A stretch of 17,070 nt of DNA from an uncultured Bacteroidota bacterium. GTDB taxonomy: Bacteria; Bacteroidota; Bacteroidia; Bacteroidales; P3. Positions 1-7,890 of the stretch are shown one piece after another. Every line of letters starts with the position of its first letter. Positions within the stretch are counted from its first letter, which is position 1. The stretch lies in the NCBI GenBank assembly GCA_900546465.1, contig URCX01000023.1, positions 1 to 17,070 of the forward strand, in the 5' to 3' direction. The notes under the pieces are model-generated. The model was not told the origin of the DNA, ran no database searches, and was given only the letters and a program-made list of their open reading frames with translations. The position numbers and the translations under genes were made by a program.

Positions 1-2120
1 TCAAATCGGCTTGTACCTCCATCGACATGATCTATACCGGCATTGGCACTATTGCTTACTTCGCCAAAGAAAGTGGCATAATCCAAAGTGGAAGCGTCGG
101 AAGAAAGCGACATAATGTAGAAATCCTGACCGTCCGTCTGCGATTGATAAGCATCGGGAGTGGTTTGCATATTCATTGTTCCGAAAACGGCAGGCAGATT
201 TGGCAGATACTTGAAAAATTTCCCCCAACCTGCGGCATAAATCCTGCCGCACACATCAACGGAAAAACCTGATGGAGATATATTGATGCTGTTGTCCCCT
301 GTTCCGAAGACGGTGCTGAAAATCAAACTGTCGATTGCAGGAGTAAATTTGGCTATGAATTGTCCGCTGTTCGGTATATTGTATTGAGCATTGCGGACAA
401 GAGTACTGCCGCCTGCCTTTGTCTGTCCGAAGATATGGGGAAAGCCCTTGCGATCTGTTCTTACAAAATAGGACAAATCAAAAGCCTCCGAACCGAAAAG
501 ACTTGAGGACAACAACTGAGAGCCGTCGTATGAAATCAAAGCAAGAAAAGCGTCCGTCGTCCCTCCGTTATGAGAGGTGTTGTACGCATTCGGAGTTGTC
601 GGAAAGTTGTCCGACACTGTTCCTCCTGTGATATAGAGACGGTAATCCTTATCCGTATCTATACTGAATACCGCATCATCGCCGCTGCCGCCTATATAAG
701 AAGAGAACAACAAAGTGCTTAATGTGTAATCCAGCTTAAAAACCACTCCATCTTGCCCTCCGCCCGTCTGAGGTTGGAAAGCATTTACAATGGGAAAGTC
801 AAAAGAGAAAGTAGAAGAGCCGACATAGACATTATTTCGGTCATCTGTTATAAGTTCTCCTCTTGCTCCATCGCCGTAATTGGCATAGAGAGAATCATTT
901 CCGAGATATGTGATAAGCCTGTTGGAGTTATATCTCTCCCTATAATTCAATCCGTCATTTGCACTGCCGCCTATGTATGTGGAAGCTCTGAGTTGCGTTC
1001 CGTCAGATGACAATCGGCTGATATATATATCCACTCCGTGAGGAAATTGCACCGAACCATCGTAAGTAACTGCCGTTCCGCCGGAAAAGAATCTTTGATA
1101 TGCTCCGTCGGTTGTGGGAAAATCATGGCTGCCTGTGGTTCCGAACACAATCAATTCGTTACAACCGTCTACAATCATGCTGTGCGGCATATCGCTATAC
1201 GTTCCCCCGAGATATGTGGAGTAAAGCAACTGCCTGCCATCGGCTGAATATTTGCTGATTGCACAATCCCATACACCTCCGAAGCTGTCGCAGAACGCTC
1301 CCGTAGAGGTCGGATAGCCTACACCTATGACAATGGAACCGGAATAGAGGTTTCCGTAAGCATCGTATGTCGCGGTAAAGCCCCAGTTGTCCGCAACGGA
1401 ACCCGAATAAGTCGAAAAAATCAAAGAAGGGTCTATTATCAAATCTCTTTCCCTGTCATAAGCTCCAAGCATATAGCCTATTCCCTTGTCCGTTTTTCGG
1501 AAGGCTGCTTCGACTTGTCTTTTCTCTTCTCCGTAAAGCTGATAGGCGTATGGTTTTCGCTCTGTCAATTCTCCCACTGAGAGTTTTAATCTCAATTCTC
1601 CGCCTATTATTCTAATCTTATCGACACCTTCGTAGAGCAATTCCAAGCTCTCCGGATTTGCACCTCTGTGAACAACAAATTCATGCTTGAAAACACCATT
1701 CTCACTATAAATCCGCCAATCCACACCTTCATAAACATCCTTATAGACAAGCATGGAATAAGCCGAAACATTGCTTTGCCATTTCGATTTCTCCTTTCCT
1801 ATGAAGTAATTACTGTATCCCTGCATTTTTTCCGATGCCTGCGGATTGCTTTTCCTCATTCCCTCCGGTCGCAAAAGGAAAGCATGCTTCATATTCAACA
1901 AGCTGTCATTCTTCTTTGCTTCATGATTATGCAAATGCGGTGAAGAATATACGAACAGCAAGCCGTCCTCCCTTGCAAAGACGAAACCGTTACTCATTCT
2001 TGCCATATACAAAACCTTTGAGTCCCATTGACCTTTGTTTTCCTCAAAACGCAAAGACGATTGAGAGAAAACTCCCAAAGAAACCATAGAAAAGAATAAT
2101 GCAATCAGCCACTTCTTCAT
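1..2120 (-). CDS. SBBP-repeat beta-propeller surface protein (DUF7948-type N-terminus), probable T9SS cargo; C-terminus outside window
   Basis: The frame is open from the ATG at 2120 to the window edge, giving 706 codons and no stop, so the gene is partial. Residues 1-19 look like a signal peptide (MKKWLIALFF...GVFSQ). The mature part begins with an ENKGQWDSKVLYMAR motif, as in the DUF7948 domain found at the start of many Bacteroidota SBBP-repeat proteins. From about residue 230 onward there are repeated blade-like segments: YSTYLGGTYSD, ASTYIGGSANDG, FSSYIGGSGDDAVF, and FPTTDGAYQ/FPTTPNAYN. The last visible residues, HVDGGTSRFD, match a motif I recall from Bacteroidota PKD/gliding-motility-associated proteins, which usually continue into PKD domains and a type IX sorting domain. 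That continuation is inferred, since the C-terminus is not in view. The gene starts 11 nt after the phoH stop, with AAGGGAAAAGAG just before the ATG, so it is probably the last gene of the PorE-like/phoH operon. Likely role: an exported or cell-surface protein of unknown ligand. Confidence 0.85.
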   Translation of the reverse strand, partial: MKKWLIALFFSMVSLGVFSQSSLRFEENKGQWDSKVLYMARMSNGFVFAREDGLLFVYSSPHLHNHEAKKNDSLLNMKHAFLLRPEGMRKSNPQASEKMQGYSNYFIGKEKSKWQSNVSAYSMLVYKDVYEGVDWRIYSENGVFKHEFVVHRGANPESLELLYEGVDKIRIIGGELRLKLSVGELTERKPYAYQLYGEEKRQVEAAFRKTDKGIGYMLGAYDRERDLIIDPSLIFSTYSGSVADNWGFTATYDAYGNLYSGSIVIGVGYPTSTGAFCDSFGGVWDCAISKYSADGRQLLYSTYLGGTYSDMPHSMIVDGCNELIVFGTTGSHDFPTTDGAYQRFFSGGTAVTYDGSVQFPHGVDIYISRLSSDGTQLRASTYIGGSANDGLNYRERYNSNRLITYLGNDSLYANYGDGARGELITDDRNNVYVGSSTFSFDFPIVNAFQPQTGGGQDGVVFKLDYTLSTLLFSSYIGGSGDDAVFSIDTDKDYRLYITGGTVSDNFPTTPNAYNTSHNGGTTDAFLALISYDGSQLLSSSLFGSEAFDLSYFVRTDRKGFPHIFGQTKAGGSTLVRNAQYNIPNSGQFIAKFTPAIDSLIFSTVFGTGDNSINISPSGFSVDVCGRIYAAGWGKFFKYLPNLPAVFGTMNMQTTPDAYQSQTDGQDFYIMSLSSDASTLDYATFFGEVSNSANAGIDHVDGGTSRF

Positions 2121-2131
2121 CTCTTTTCCCT

Positions 2132-3055
2132 TTAATCCAAAGCCTGAACAATCTTCGACACAAGCGGGTGCCGAACAATATCACAGGCATTGAGTTTTAC
2201 TACCGATATTTCCCTTATATGCTGCAACTTCTCCAACACAGGCAACAATCCCGAGCTTTGATTCTTGGGCAAATCCACCTGAGTGCAATCTCCTGTTATG
2301 ACAAACTTTGAACTTTTGCCCATTCTCGTCAAAAACATCTTCAACTGCGGCATTGTAGCGTTCTGTGCCTCGTCCAAAATGACGAAAGCCTTATCCAATG
2401 TTCTGCCTCTCATGAATGCCAACGGGGCAATTTCTATAACGCCTGTCTCTATCAGCTTTTCCAATCTCTGTCTTGAAAGCATATCACGCAGAGCGTCGTA
2501 AAGAGGTTGCAGATACGGGTCGAGTTTATCCCGCATATCCCCCGGCAGAAAGCCGAGATTTTCTCCCGCCTCAACGGCAGGACGTGTCAAAACAATCCTT
2601 TGCACCTGCTTTGCCTTCAATGCACGTACAGCCAAAGCCACGGCGGTATAGGTTTTGCCGCTTCCTGCCGGACCTATCGCAAAAAGCATATCGTTTCTGC
2701 CTATCTGCTCTACCATTTTCCGCTGGTTTTCCGTCCTCGCTCTCACATTCAAACCATTCTGTCCGTAAACCAATACATCTGTTTCCTTTTCCGGCAAAAT
2801 CTTACAGCCTGTCTGCACCTGCATTATTGTATTTTCGTCCATTTCTCCCTCTATGGAAAAACGCTTCAACAACTCTTCCAAAAAACTATCGAACTCCTCT
2901 ATTGCCACCTCTTCGCCTTGGATTATCAAACTTTTGTTTCTCTGCACCAAGACCACCTCAGGAAACAATATTTCCAAAAACTTCAAATTCCTTTCGTTAG
3001 TTCCAAAAAACGAAAGCAAGTCCAAGTTCTCCAAATTCCTTATTTTCTCTCTCAT
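2132..3055 (-). CDS. phoH: PhoH family protein (PhoH/YbeZ-type P-loop ATPase)
   Basis: The 307-residue protein matches the usual length of the PhoH/YbeZ family. Residues 128-135 are a Walker A motif, GPAGSGKT. Residues 224-232 are a Walker B region, FVILDEAQN. Between them lie the family motifs LTRPAVEAGENLGFLPGDM (about 157-174) and DPYLQPLYDAL. The Cys-His region near the end (NACDIVRHPLVSKIV) closes the ATPase domain. The first 100 residues are the smaller N-terminal part. The family is cytoplasmic; YbeZ works with the YbeY endoribonuclease in RNA and ribosome metabolism in other bacteria, but no ybeY is seen here. The ATG overlaps the TGA of the upstream PorE-like gene in an ATGA arrangement (3052-3055), which suggests coupled translation. 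The next gene follows after 11 nt. The family assignment is firm; the exact cellular role is not known from the sequence. Confidence 0.95.
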   Translation of the reverse strand: MREKIRNLENLDLLSFFGTNERNLKFLEILFPEVVLVQRNKSLIIQGEEVAIEEFDSFLEELLKRFSIEGEMDENTIMQVQTGCKILPEKETDVLVYGQNGLNVRARTENQRKMVEQIGRNDMLFAIGPAGSGKTYTAVALAVRALKAKQVQRIVLTRPAVEAGENLGFLPGDMRDKLDPYLQPLYDALRDMLSRQRLEKLIETGVIEIAPLAFMRGRTLDKAFVILDEAQNATMPQLKMFLTRMGKSSKFVITGDCTQVDLPKNQSSGLLPVLEKLQHIREISVVKLNACDIVRHPLVSKIVQALD

Positions 3056-4962
3056 TTACCCGTTATTCTTATTTCGGTTCTTCTGTTCATGGCTCTCAAA
3101 TCCTCGGAGGAATTATCGCTTATAGGTTTTGAGAAACCGTAACCCTTGCAAGACAATCTCTGAGGAGCCGTTCCCTTTTCCACAAGATAGCTTTTCACTG
3201 CTTCGGCACGCTTTTGCGAGAGTTTCATATTGTAGTCTTCTCCGCCCACATCGTCGGTATGCCCGCCTATTTCCACCCTCAAATCAGGATTGTTCTTCAA
3301 AAGTTCCGCCAAAGTATTCAATTCCACAAAGGATTCAGCCAATAAATCGCTGCTGTTGTTGGCAAAAAATATATTATGCAGCACAAGACTGCTGCCAATC
3401 TCTATTTTGCTTAGTTCTATATCCTTTTCAAAGGCTTCTTTTCCCTCATCTGTCGAAAGAGAAAAGTTTTCCGAGAAGAACAAATAGCCCTCGGCTTTGG
3501 TGGAAAAGGCGTAATCGCTTCCGACCGGCAGGCATATAAGATATTCTCCGCTTACGGGGTCGGAAGAACCCGAAGAAACGATACGTGAAGTTTTCAGATT
3601 ACGGATTTCAAACGAAGCTTTGAGGGCTTGTTTGCTCTCTTTGTCGTATATCTTTCCCTTCATATATGTAACCGCTATGGGTCTTGCCTCTTCGTAAAGT
3701 TCAAAAGCGTACAAATCCAAGCCGCCATGACTATCCTTTCCCTGACTTGCATAAACTGCATAGTCTCCATGAGCCGACACAATGAAGCTGCTTTCGTCTG
3801 CCTCGGTATTTATCGGATAGCCGAGGTTAATCGGCCGGGTGAACCTGCCGTTTTCCAATCGGGAATAGAATATATCCAAGCCGCCCATGCCGCAATGGTA
3901 ATCGGAGGAGAAGTAAAGCATTTGATTGGAGGGGTGAATGAATGGAGACATTTCCTTTCCGGGAGTGTTTATCAACTCTCCGCAATTCTTGGCTTTTGTC
4001 CATGTGCCGTCATCTTTAAGATAGGAATAATAGATGTCGCTTTCGCCTGAACCGCCTGCCCTGTTGGAGACAAAGAAAAGTGTTCTTCCATCGGAAGCAA
4101 TGCTCGGTTGAGCGTCCCAAGAGGAGGAATTGACATCGGCTCCGAGGTTTTCGGGCTTGCCCCATTGCGTCCCCTTACGCTCGCTTCGGTAAATATCACA
4201 ACTTCCGTGGGAGTCTTCTGCATTACATCTCGTAAAATAAATATATCTCCCGTCAGGGGACAAACAACCTGCCCCCTCATTGAAATCCGAGTTCAAAAGA
4301 CCGGACAATTTCGCTGCTTTCTGCCATTGTTTGCCCTCTCTCTTGGAAATAAAGAAGTCTTCCACAGGAGGCTTCCCCTCCTGCACAAAGCTTTGACGTG
4401 TAAACAATATCTCCGACAGGTCTGCCGTCATGGCCGGCAGGTATTCGTTTCCTTCGCTGTTTATATTCCCGCCCATGTTTTCGGGAGAGAAAGGAACAGG
4501 ATTTGAAAAGGCTTCCACCCTGAACCGCAAGCAATCTCTCTTATGCTCAATCTCCACCCTGCGTTTGGCGTATGCTTCTTTGTCGGGAGCAAGCCGCAAA
4601 TAGGAATTCAAACACACAATCGCACTATCCCATTTCCTTTCACTCTCATAAATATCTGCCAATTTGCGATAAGCATTCAAATCGAAACTCTCCTCCTTGC
4701 CTACAAGGGAAAGCAAATAATGTTTTGCCCTTTCAAAGTCCTTGCGAACGAAATACAATTCTCCCAAAGCCAGACAGGCAGGAGAATAGTCCGCATATTT
4801 GTCTGTGATTTTCAAAAGCAAACTCTCCGCCTGCTCCGTTTTCCCTTTGGCAAACAATTCCCTCGCTTTCTCGAAATCCTTATCCGCCTTACCCTGAGCC
4901 GAAAGGCAGTTGCAAGACACAATGGCAAAAAACAAGCCGAAAAACCATAATTTCCAATTCAT
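3052..4962 (-). CDS. PorE-like outer-membrane protein: TPR, PD40/WD40-like propeller, carboxypeptidase-regulatory-like domain, OmpA C-terminal domain
   Basis: The 636-residue product has four parts after a signal sequence. A TPR-like helical region spans about 25-145. Propeller repeats lie at about 160-425, with LSPDGRYIYFTR, IASDGRTLFFVSNR, IHPSNQMLYFSSD and related strands. A beta-sandwich like the carboxypeptidase regulatory domain is at about 433-500. An OmpA-type peptidoglycan-binding domain is at about 525-634, with GHTDDVGG at 567-574 and the N578-x2-LS-x2-R585-A motif. This order and length match PorE of the Porphyromonas type IX secretion system, which links outer-membrane T9SS parts to peptidoglycan. 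However, Bacteroidota often carry several paralogs with this layout, so the T9SS role is inferred. The signal sequence could be cut after LSAQ (residue 23) or be lipidated at Cys17 (lipobox IVSC). I chose the ATG at 4962 over one at 5022 because it starts the signal peptide directly and lies downstream of a promoter box at 4983-4990. It is the first gene of the operon with phoH. Confidence 0.85.
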   Translation of the reverse strand: MNWKLWFFGLFFAIVSCNCLSAQGKADKDFEKARELFAKGKTEQAESLLLKITDKYADYSPACLALGELYFVRKDFERAKHYLLSLVGKEESFDLNAYRKLADIYESERKWDSAIVCLNSYLRLAPDKEAYAKRRVEIEHKRDCLRFRVEAFSNPVPFSPENMGGNINSEGNEYLPAMTADLSEILFTRQSFVQEGKPPVEDFFISKREGKQWQKAAKLSGLLNSDFNEGAGCLSPDGRYIYFTRCNAEDSHGSCDIYRSERKGTQWGKPENLGADVNSSSWDAQPSIASDGRTLFFVSNRAGGSGESDIYYSYLKDDGTWTKAKNCGELINTPGKEMSPFIHPSNQMLYFSSDYHCGMGGLDIFYSRLENGRFTRPINLGYPINTEADESSFIVSAHGDYAVYASQGKDSHGGLDLYAFELYEEARPIAVTYMKGKIYDKESKQALKASFEIRNLKTSRIVSSGSSDPVSGEYLICLPVGSDYAFSTKAEGYLFFSENFSLSTDEGKEAFEKDIELSKIEIGSSLVLHNIFFANNSSDLLAESFVELNTLAELLKNNPDLRVEIGGHTDDVGGEDYNMKLSQKRAEAVKSYLVEKGTAPQRLSCKGYGFSKPISDNSSEDLRAMNRRTEIRITGK

Positions 4963-4982
4963 ATATCGAACTTTGAATGCCA

Positions 4983-4990
4983 CAAAGATA
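4983..4990 (-). promoter_or_regulatory. Bacteroidota -7 promoter box for the PorE-like/phoH operon
   Basis: The minus strand reads TATCTTTG, matching the TAnnTTTG consensus. It lies 20 nt upstream of the ATG at 4962, leaving a short leader. No good TTTG -33 element is visible at the expected 19-20 nt spacing. The box excludes the upstream ATG at 5022 from the transcript and so decides the start. Confidence 0.6.
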
Positions 4991-5153
4991 AGAAAAACCG
5001 ACAAATCACTCCGCTTTGACACGCTTATTCACGCAAAGAGAAACATAAACAATTCTTTGAAGCAAACGAAAGCCTCTCACGAAGCAGTTGGGCGGTTCAA
5101 AAAATCAAGATTATAAAGTCCTGTTTCTCTGTGTCTTCAAAAGAGCGAAAACG

Positions 5154-5227
5154 AAAGGCCGAAAGAATTTTTCCAAACGCCCTTTCGGTAAATTCTTTCG
5201 GCCTTTTAATTTTCCGAAAGGGCGTTT
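5154..5227. repeat. Two interlocked perfect inverted repeats (A-B-A'-B' order); copy 1 of a palindromic repeat
   Basis: Arm A (5154-5170, AAAGGCCGAAAGAATTT) is perfectly complementary over 17 nt to A' (5190-5206). Arm B (5175-5188, AAACGCCCTTTCGG) is perfectly complementary over 14 nt to B' (5214-5227). The order A-B-A'-B' is interlocked. All four arms share the core CCGAAAG or its complement CTTTCGG, so A can also pair with B and A' with B' over 7 bp. The two full stems are unlikely to form together, because only 4 nt would have to span a 14-bp stem. Mutually exclusive hairpins are more plausible. The B-A'-B' part has a diverged second copy at 7987-8040. Confidence 0.85.
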
Positions 5228-5349
5228 GCTTCGACTGCTTCTTAAAATTTCTCTGCGAGAGTGCCGAAGTATAATTTGTGAAGCGGATATGAAAGCCGTT
5301 ATACTGCATTTTTCCCTTGGTAAAACGTTTTTATTTTTCAGAAAAAGCC

Positions 5350-5357
5350 TACCTTTG
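5350..5357 (+). promoter_or_regulatory. Bacteroidota -7 promoter box for the small outer-membrane barrel gene
   Basis: The sequence is TACCTTTG, a full match to TAnnTTTG, 43 nt before the ATG at 5401. The -33 element is weak: a T-rich GTTTT around 5327-5331 is at roughly the right spacing. The better TTG at 5317-5319 is too far upstream. Confidence 0.65.
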
Positions 5358-5400
5358 CAAAAAATATCAATAATAGCAATAATCACAAAAACAAGAGGAG

Positions 5401-5847
5401 ATGAAGAAAATTCTTTTCGTGGCAGTTGTAGCACTTTTGTCTGCATTGCCTTTTCAAAAAGCAGAAGCACAAAACTGGGGTATCGGAGTCAGAGGCGGTG
5501 TGGATTATGGTTTAACAGTGAAGAAATACATGGGTGCCAATGCCTTGGATTTCCATGGACACTTCCATAATCACGGATTTCAGATTTCAGGTCTTTACGA
5601 GTGGAATCAGGGATTGGGTAACGGCTTTACTCTTTACTATGGTTTCGGTGCATGTTTGGGAGCTTGGAATAACGACAAAGACGATATGTCGTTGGGCTTG
5701 GGAATAGACGGTATAATAGGAGTGGAATGGAAAATACCTTCTGCACCATTTGCATTGTCTTTGGATTGGAAGCCTTCTTTTGAATTGGTTCCTGAAACGG
5801 AATTGTATTTCAAGGGATTCGGATTGGGCATTAAGTATTTGTTCTAA
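5401..5847 (+). CDS. Small outer-membrane beta-barrel protein
   Basis: The 148-residue product has a clear signal peptide, MKKILFVAVVALLSALPFQKAEA, with probable cleavage before Gln24. The mature 125 residues alternate aromatic and glycine-rich strands (WGIGVRGGVDYGL, GFQISGLYEWNQ, GFTLYYGFGACLGAW, LGLGIDGIIGVEWK, FALSLDWKPSFEL). They end in GFGLGIKYLF, with the C-terminal aromatic residue typical of proteins inserted by the Bam machinery. The length suits a barrel of about eight strands, like the small porin-like or OmpX/opacity-type proteins. It has its own promoter box at 5350-5357, a purine-rich AGAGGAG just before the ATG, and a terminator at 5871-5910, so it is probably transcribed alone. 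No specific function can be read from the sequence. Confidence 0.85.
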   Translation: MKKILFVAVVALLSALPFQKAEAQNWGIGVRGGVDYGLTVKKYMGANALDFHGHFHNHGFQISGLYEWNQGLGNGFTLYYGFGACLGAWNNDKDDMSLGLGIDGIIGVEWKIPSAPFALSLDWKPSFELVPETELYFKGFGLGIKYLF

Positions 5848-5870
5848 GTCGAAGGGCGAATAATAATTGA

Positions 5871-5910
5871 AAAGGGTGCTTTCCTTATTGGGAAGCACCC
5901 TTTTTGTTTT
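5871..5910. terminator. Rho-independent terminator, probably bidirectional
   Basis: The left arm AAAGGGTGCTT (5871-5881) pairs with AAGCACCCTTT (5893-5903), followed by a T-rich TTTTTGTTTT tract on the plus strand. It ends the barrel gene 24 nt after its stop. On the minus strand the hairpin is followed by TTTTCAATTATTATT, so it may also stop the converging EamA transcript that ends at 5931. Confidence 0.85.
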
Positions 5911-5930
5911 GCTTTATTGCTTTATCGGTT

Positions 5931-6809
5931 TCAGGATTTGCCCTTGAAGGTTTGCAAAACGACCATAAGGACGGCAGCAATGATGATTGCGGCTCCGAGG
6001 ACTTGCTGCCACAGCATTTCTTCGCTGAAAACGAAGTAGCCCACAAGCAGGGCGGTGAGCGGTTCCATGCAACCGAAAAGCGAGGTGGTCGCACTGTCTA
6101 TGCGTTTGAGTGCAAGGAAGAGGAAGATGTTGGAAAGCACTGTCGGAATAAAGCCCAAAAGAAGCAGAGAACCCAATTCCATAAAGCCGGGTATGCTTTC
6201 CAATCCGCCTTGCAGGCTCATGTTTATGCTGAAAAAGAGAGTTGTGAACAGTAATACGTAGAAACTCAATACCAAACTGCCCAAGCTGTTGACGCAACTC
6301 TTATTCATTCCCACTATATAGGCGGAATAGGTGAATATAGTTATGATAACGCACAGCAATCCCCTGCCGTCAAGGTTTCCGGAGGCTGATTTGAAACTCA
6401 GAAGAAACACTCCCGCAAAGGATAATAGTATTGCGATAAGCGTGCTTGCCGATACTCTTTGTCCGAAACCGAAAAAGAGTATGAGTGTTACGGCAATGGG
6501 GTAGAGGAAACTTATTGTCGTTGCCAGTCCGGAGGGGATATAAAGATAGCTTTCCACAAGAAGAAGTGATGTGGCGGCATAGAAAATACTCAAAAAGAAG
6601 ATTGCTTTCAGTTGTTTTGCACTTATGCGGAATGATTCTCTGCGAATAAGAATCAGTACAGCCAACATGGCAACGGAAAACAACATACGATAGAAAATAA
6701 TCGATGGTGTGTGCATGCCGCTCTTTATTACCGGCAGAGTAAACAGGGGAATAAGCCCGAAAGTTGCCGATGAGAGCATTGCATACACCATTCCTGAAAA
6801 TCTGTTCAT
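5931..6809 (-). CDS. EamA/DMT family inner-membrane transporter
   Basis: The 292-residue product is almost entirely hydrophobic, with about ten predicted membrane segments in two halves, as in the drug/metabolite transporter superfamily. First-half features include MVYAMLSSATFGLIPLFTLP and IIFYRMLFSVAMLAVL. The second half has SLFGCMEPLTALLVGYFVFSEEMLWQQVLGAAIIIAAVLMV, the classic EamA region with a conserved Glu-Pro followed by a Glu further along. The substrate cannot be predicted; relatives export amino acids or other small metabolites. I chose the ATG at 6809, which has GGAAAGG upstream, over a TTG seven codons earlier. The start lies close behind the terminator of the upstream threonine dehydrogenase gene, and no strong promoter box is visible in the gap. 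Confidence 0.9.
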   Translation of the reverse strand: MNRFSGMVYAMLSSATFGLIPLFTLPVIKSGMHTPSIIFYRMLFSVAMLAVLILIRRESFRISAKQLKAIFFLSIFYAATSLLLVESYLYIPSGLATTISFLYPIAVTLILFFGFGQRVSASTLIAILLSFAGVFLLSFKSASGNLDGRGLLCVIITIFTYSAYIVGMNKSCVNSLGSLVLSFYVLLFTTLFFSINMSLQGGLESIPGFMELGSLLLLGFIPTVLSNIFLFLALKRIDSATTSLFGCMEPLTALLVGYFVFSEEMLWQQVLGAAIIIAAVLMVVLQTFKGKS

Positions 6810-6823
6810 GCTTTTGCCTTTCC

Positions 6824-6860
6824 AAAACAAAACTCCGGGTTCTCAGATGAAAGCCCGGAG
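6824..6860 (-). terminator. Rho-independent terminator of the threonine dehydrogenase gene
   Basis: On the minus strand the stem CTCCGGG (6860-6854) pairs with CCCGGAG (6839-6833), extendable by two A-T pairs. A TTTTGTTTT tract follows at 6832-6824. It lies 25 nt past the TAA at 6886 and ends only 14 nt before the EamA start codon, so it sits in the leader of that next gene. Confidence 0.8.
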
Positions 6861-6885
6861 AAAATAAAATATTATGAAAACAAAT

Positions 6886-7842
6886 TTACTTGCCGAATTT
6901 CTTCGATAGTTTGTCCAACATATCGACAGTCATCGATTGAAGGTCGTATTTAGGTTTGAAGCCCCATTCCTTTCTCGCACAACTGTCGTCCATCCAATTA
7001 GGCCATGAGTCTGCAATCTTTTGTCTTACTGCGTCGAACTCGTAAGTCATTTTGAAGTTTGGCTTATGCTTTCTGATTTCTGCGTAAATCTCTTCGGGGT
7101 CGAAGTGCATTGCTGTTACGTTAAAGGAGTTGCGGTGAATCAATTTTGAAGGGTCTGCTTCCATTATGTTCATCGCTGCGTCCAATGCGTCAGGCATGTA
7201 CATCATATCCAACATCGTTCCGGGTTTCAAAGGACATACGAAGTCCTCTCCCTTGACTGCCGCATAGTAAATATCGACTGCGTAATCCGTTGTGCCGCCT
7301 CCCGGAGGTGTTACGTTGGAAATCAATCCCGGAAAACGAACCGAACGGGCATCTACGCCGAAACGCTCGAAGTAATAGTCGCCTAACAATTCTCCCGTTA
7401 CCTTTGTAACGCCGTAAATGGTTTTAGGACGTTGTATAGTGTCCTGAGGAGTTCCGTTCAAAGGGGTTGTGTCTCCGAATGCACCGATTGAAGAAGGGGT
7501 GAACAAAGCACACTTCTTTTCTCTTGCTATTTCAAGGCAGTTAATCAATGCACCTATACCTATATTCCAGCCCAACATAGGGTTCTTTTCGGCTGTGGCA
7601 GAAAGTATTGCAACAAGGTTGTAAATTGAATCGATGTTGTATTTATCCACAATGGCAGCTATTTCCTCTGCCTTGGTGGCATCGCAGGCAGCTGTGGGAC
7701 CCGATTGTTGAATTGCTTGCGTAAGACGTTGCGGATTTATGTCTGTGGCTACCACATTGGCACCGCCGTAAACTTCTCTCAAACGCATGGTGAGTTCGCT
7801 GCCGATTTGACCGCCTGAACCCAAGACCAAAATTCTCTTCAT
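6886..7842 (-). CDS. L-threonine 3-dehydrogenase, SDR (nucleotide-sugar-epimerase-like) type
   Basis: The 318-residue protein is an extended short-chain dehydrogenase. It begins with a Rossmann nucleotide motif, GSGGQIG (8-14), and an acidic TDIN after the second strand, which suits NAD. The catalytic Tyr143-x3-Lys147 lies in YGVTK, with serines at 117-118 in TPSSIGAFG. The motifs GWNIGIGALINCLEIA and SVRFPGLIS, and a C-terminal segment with DDSCARKEWGFKPKYDL, are like those of the epimerase-type threonine dehydrogenases known from Flavobacterium and Cytophaga relatives. That enzyme oxidises L-threonine to 2-amino-3-oxobutyrate in the cytoplasm. The product is then split by 2-amino-3-oxobutyrate CoA ligase (Kbl), which is not in this window. 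The gene has its own promoter (7891-7920) and terminator (6824-6860). The alternative is another NAD-dependent epimerase/dehydratase, which I consider less likely. Confidence 0.88.
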   Translation of the reverse strand: MKRILVLGSGGQIGSELTMRLREVYGGANVVATDINPQRLTQAIQQSGPTAACDATKAEEIAAIVDKYNIDSIYNLVAILSATAEKNPMLGWNIGIGALINCLEIAREKKCALFTPSSIGAFGDTTPLNGTPQDTIQRPKTIYGVTKVTGELLGDYYFERFGVDARSVRFPGLISNVTPPGGGTTDYAVDIYYAAVKGEDFVCPLKPGTMLDMMYMPDALDAAMNIMEADPSKLIHRNSFNVTAMHFDPEEIYAEIRKHKPNFKMTYEFDAVRQKIADSWPNWMDDSCARKEWGFKPKYDLQSMTVDMLDKLSKKFGK

Positions 7843-7890
7843 GTCTTTATGGTGTTTACAATGTTAAACTTCTTGCTTCCAAACAGGCTG

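Larger units (their letters stand above)
4963..5400. other. Intergenic region between divergent genes, holding the interlocked inverted repeats
   Basis: This 438-nt gap lies between the PorE-like gene (minus) and the small barrel gene (plus). It holds the minus promoter box at 4983-4990, the repeat element at 5154-5227 and the plus promoter box at 5350-5357. Short open frames cross it on both strands, but none has a convincing start, signal or family resemblance. I read them as non-coding. Confidence 0.7.

Noticed and set aside
1..2120. Reading the blade-like repeats of the left gene as DNA tandem repeats
   Set aside because: The similarity is at the protein level (SBBP blades). I saw no near-identical DNA units.
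2473..3142. Long plus-strand open frames (up to 211 codons) opposite phoH
   Set aside because: They lie fully antisense to a well-recognised PhoH gene, have no family features, and reflect the codon pattern of the opposite strand.
4963..5022. Upstream ATG giving a 20-residue longer PorE-like protein
   Set aside because: The extension would place residues before a normal signal peptide, and the -7 box at 4983-4990 lies inside it, so the longer start would not be transcribed from that promoter.
5154..5227. Full H-type RNA pseudoknot with both stems formed at once
   Set aside because: The first loop is only 4 nt and would have to span a 14-bp stem, which is sterically unlikely. Alternative hairpins explain the sequence better.
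5088..5570. A 160-codon plus-strand frame and a 119-codon minus-strand frame crossing the intergenic repeat
   Set aside because: Both run through perfect inverted repeats and overlap the signal peptide region of the real barrel gene. Their translations have no domain-like features.
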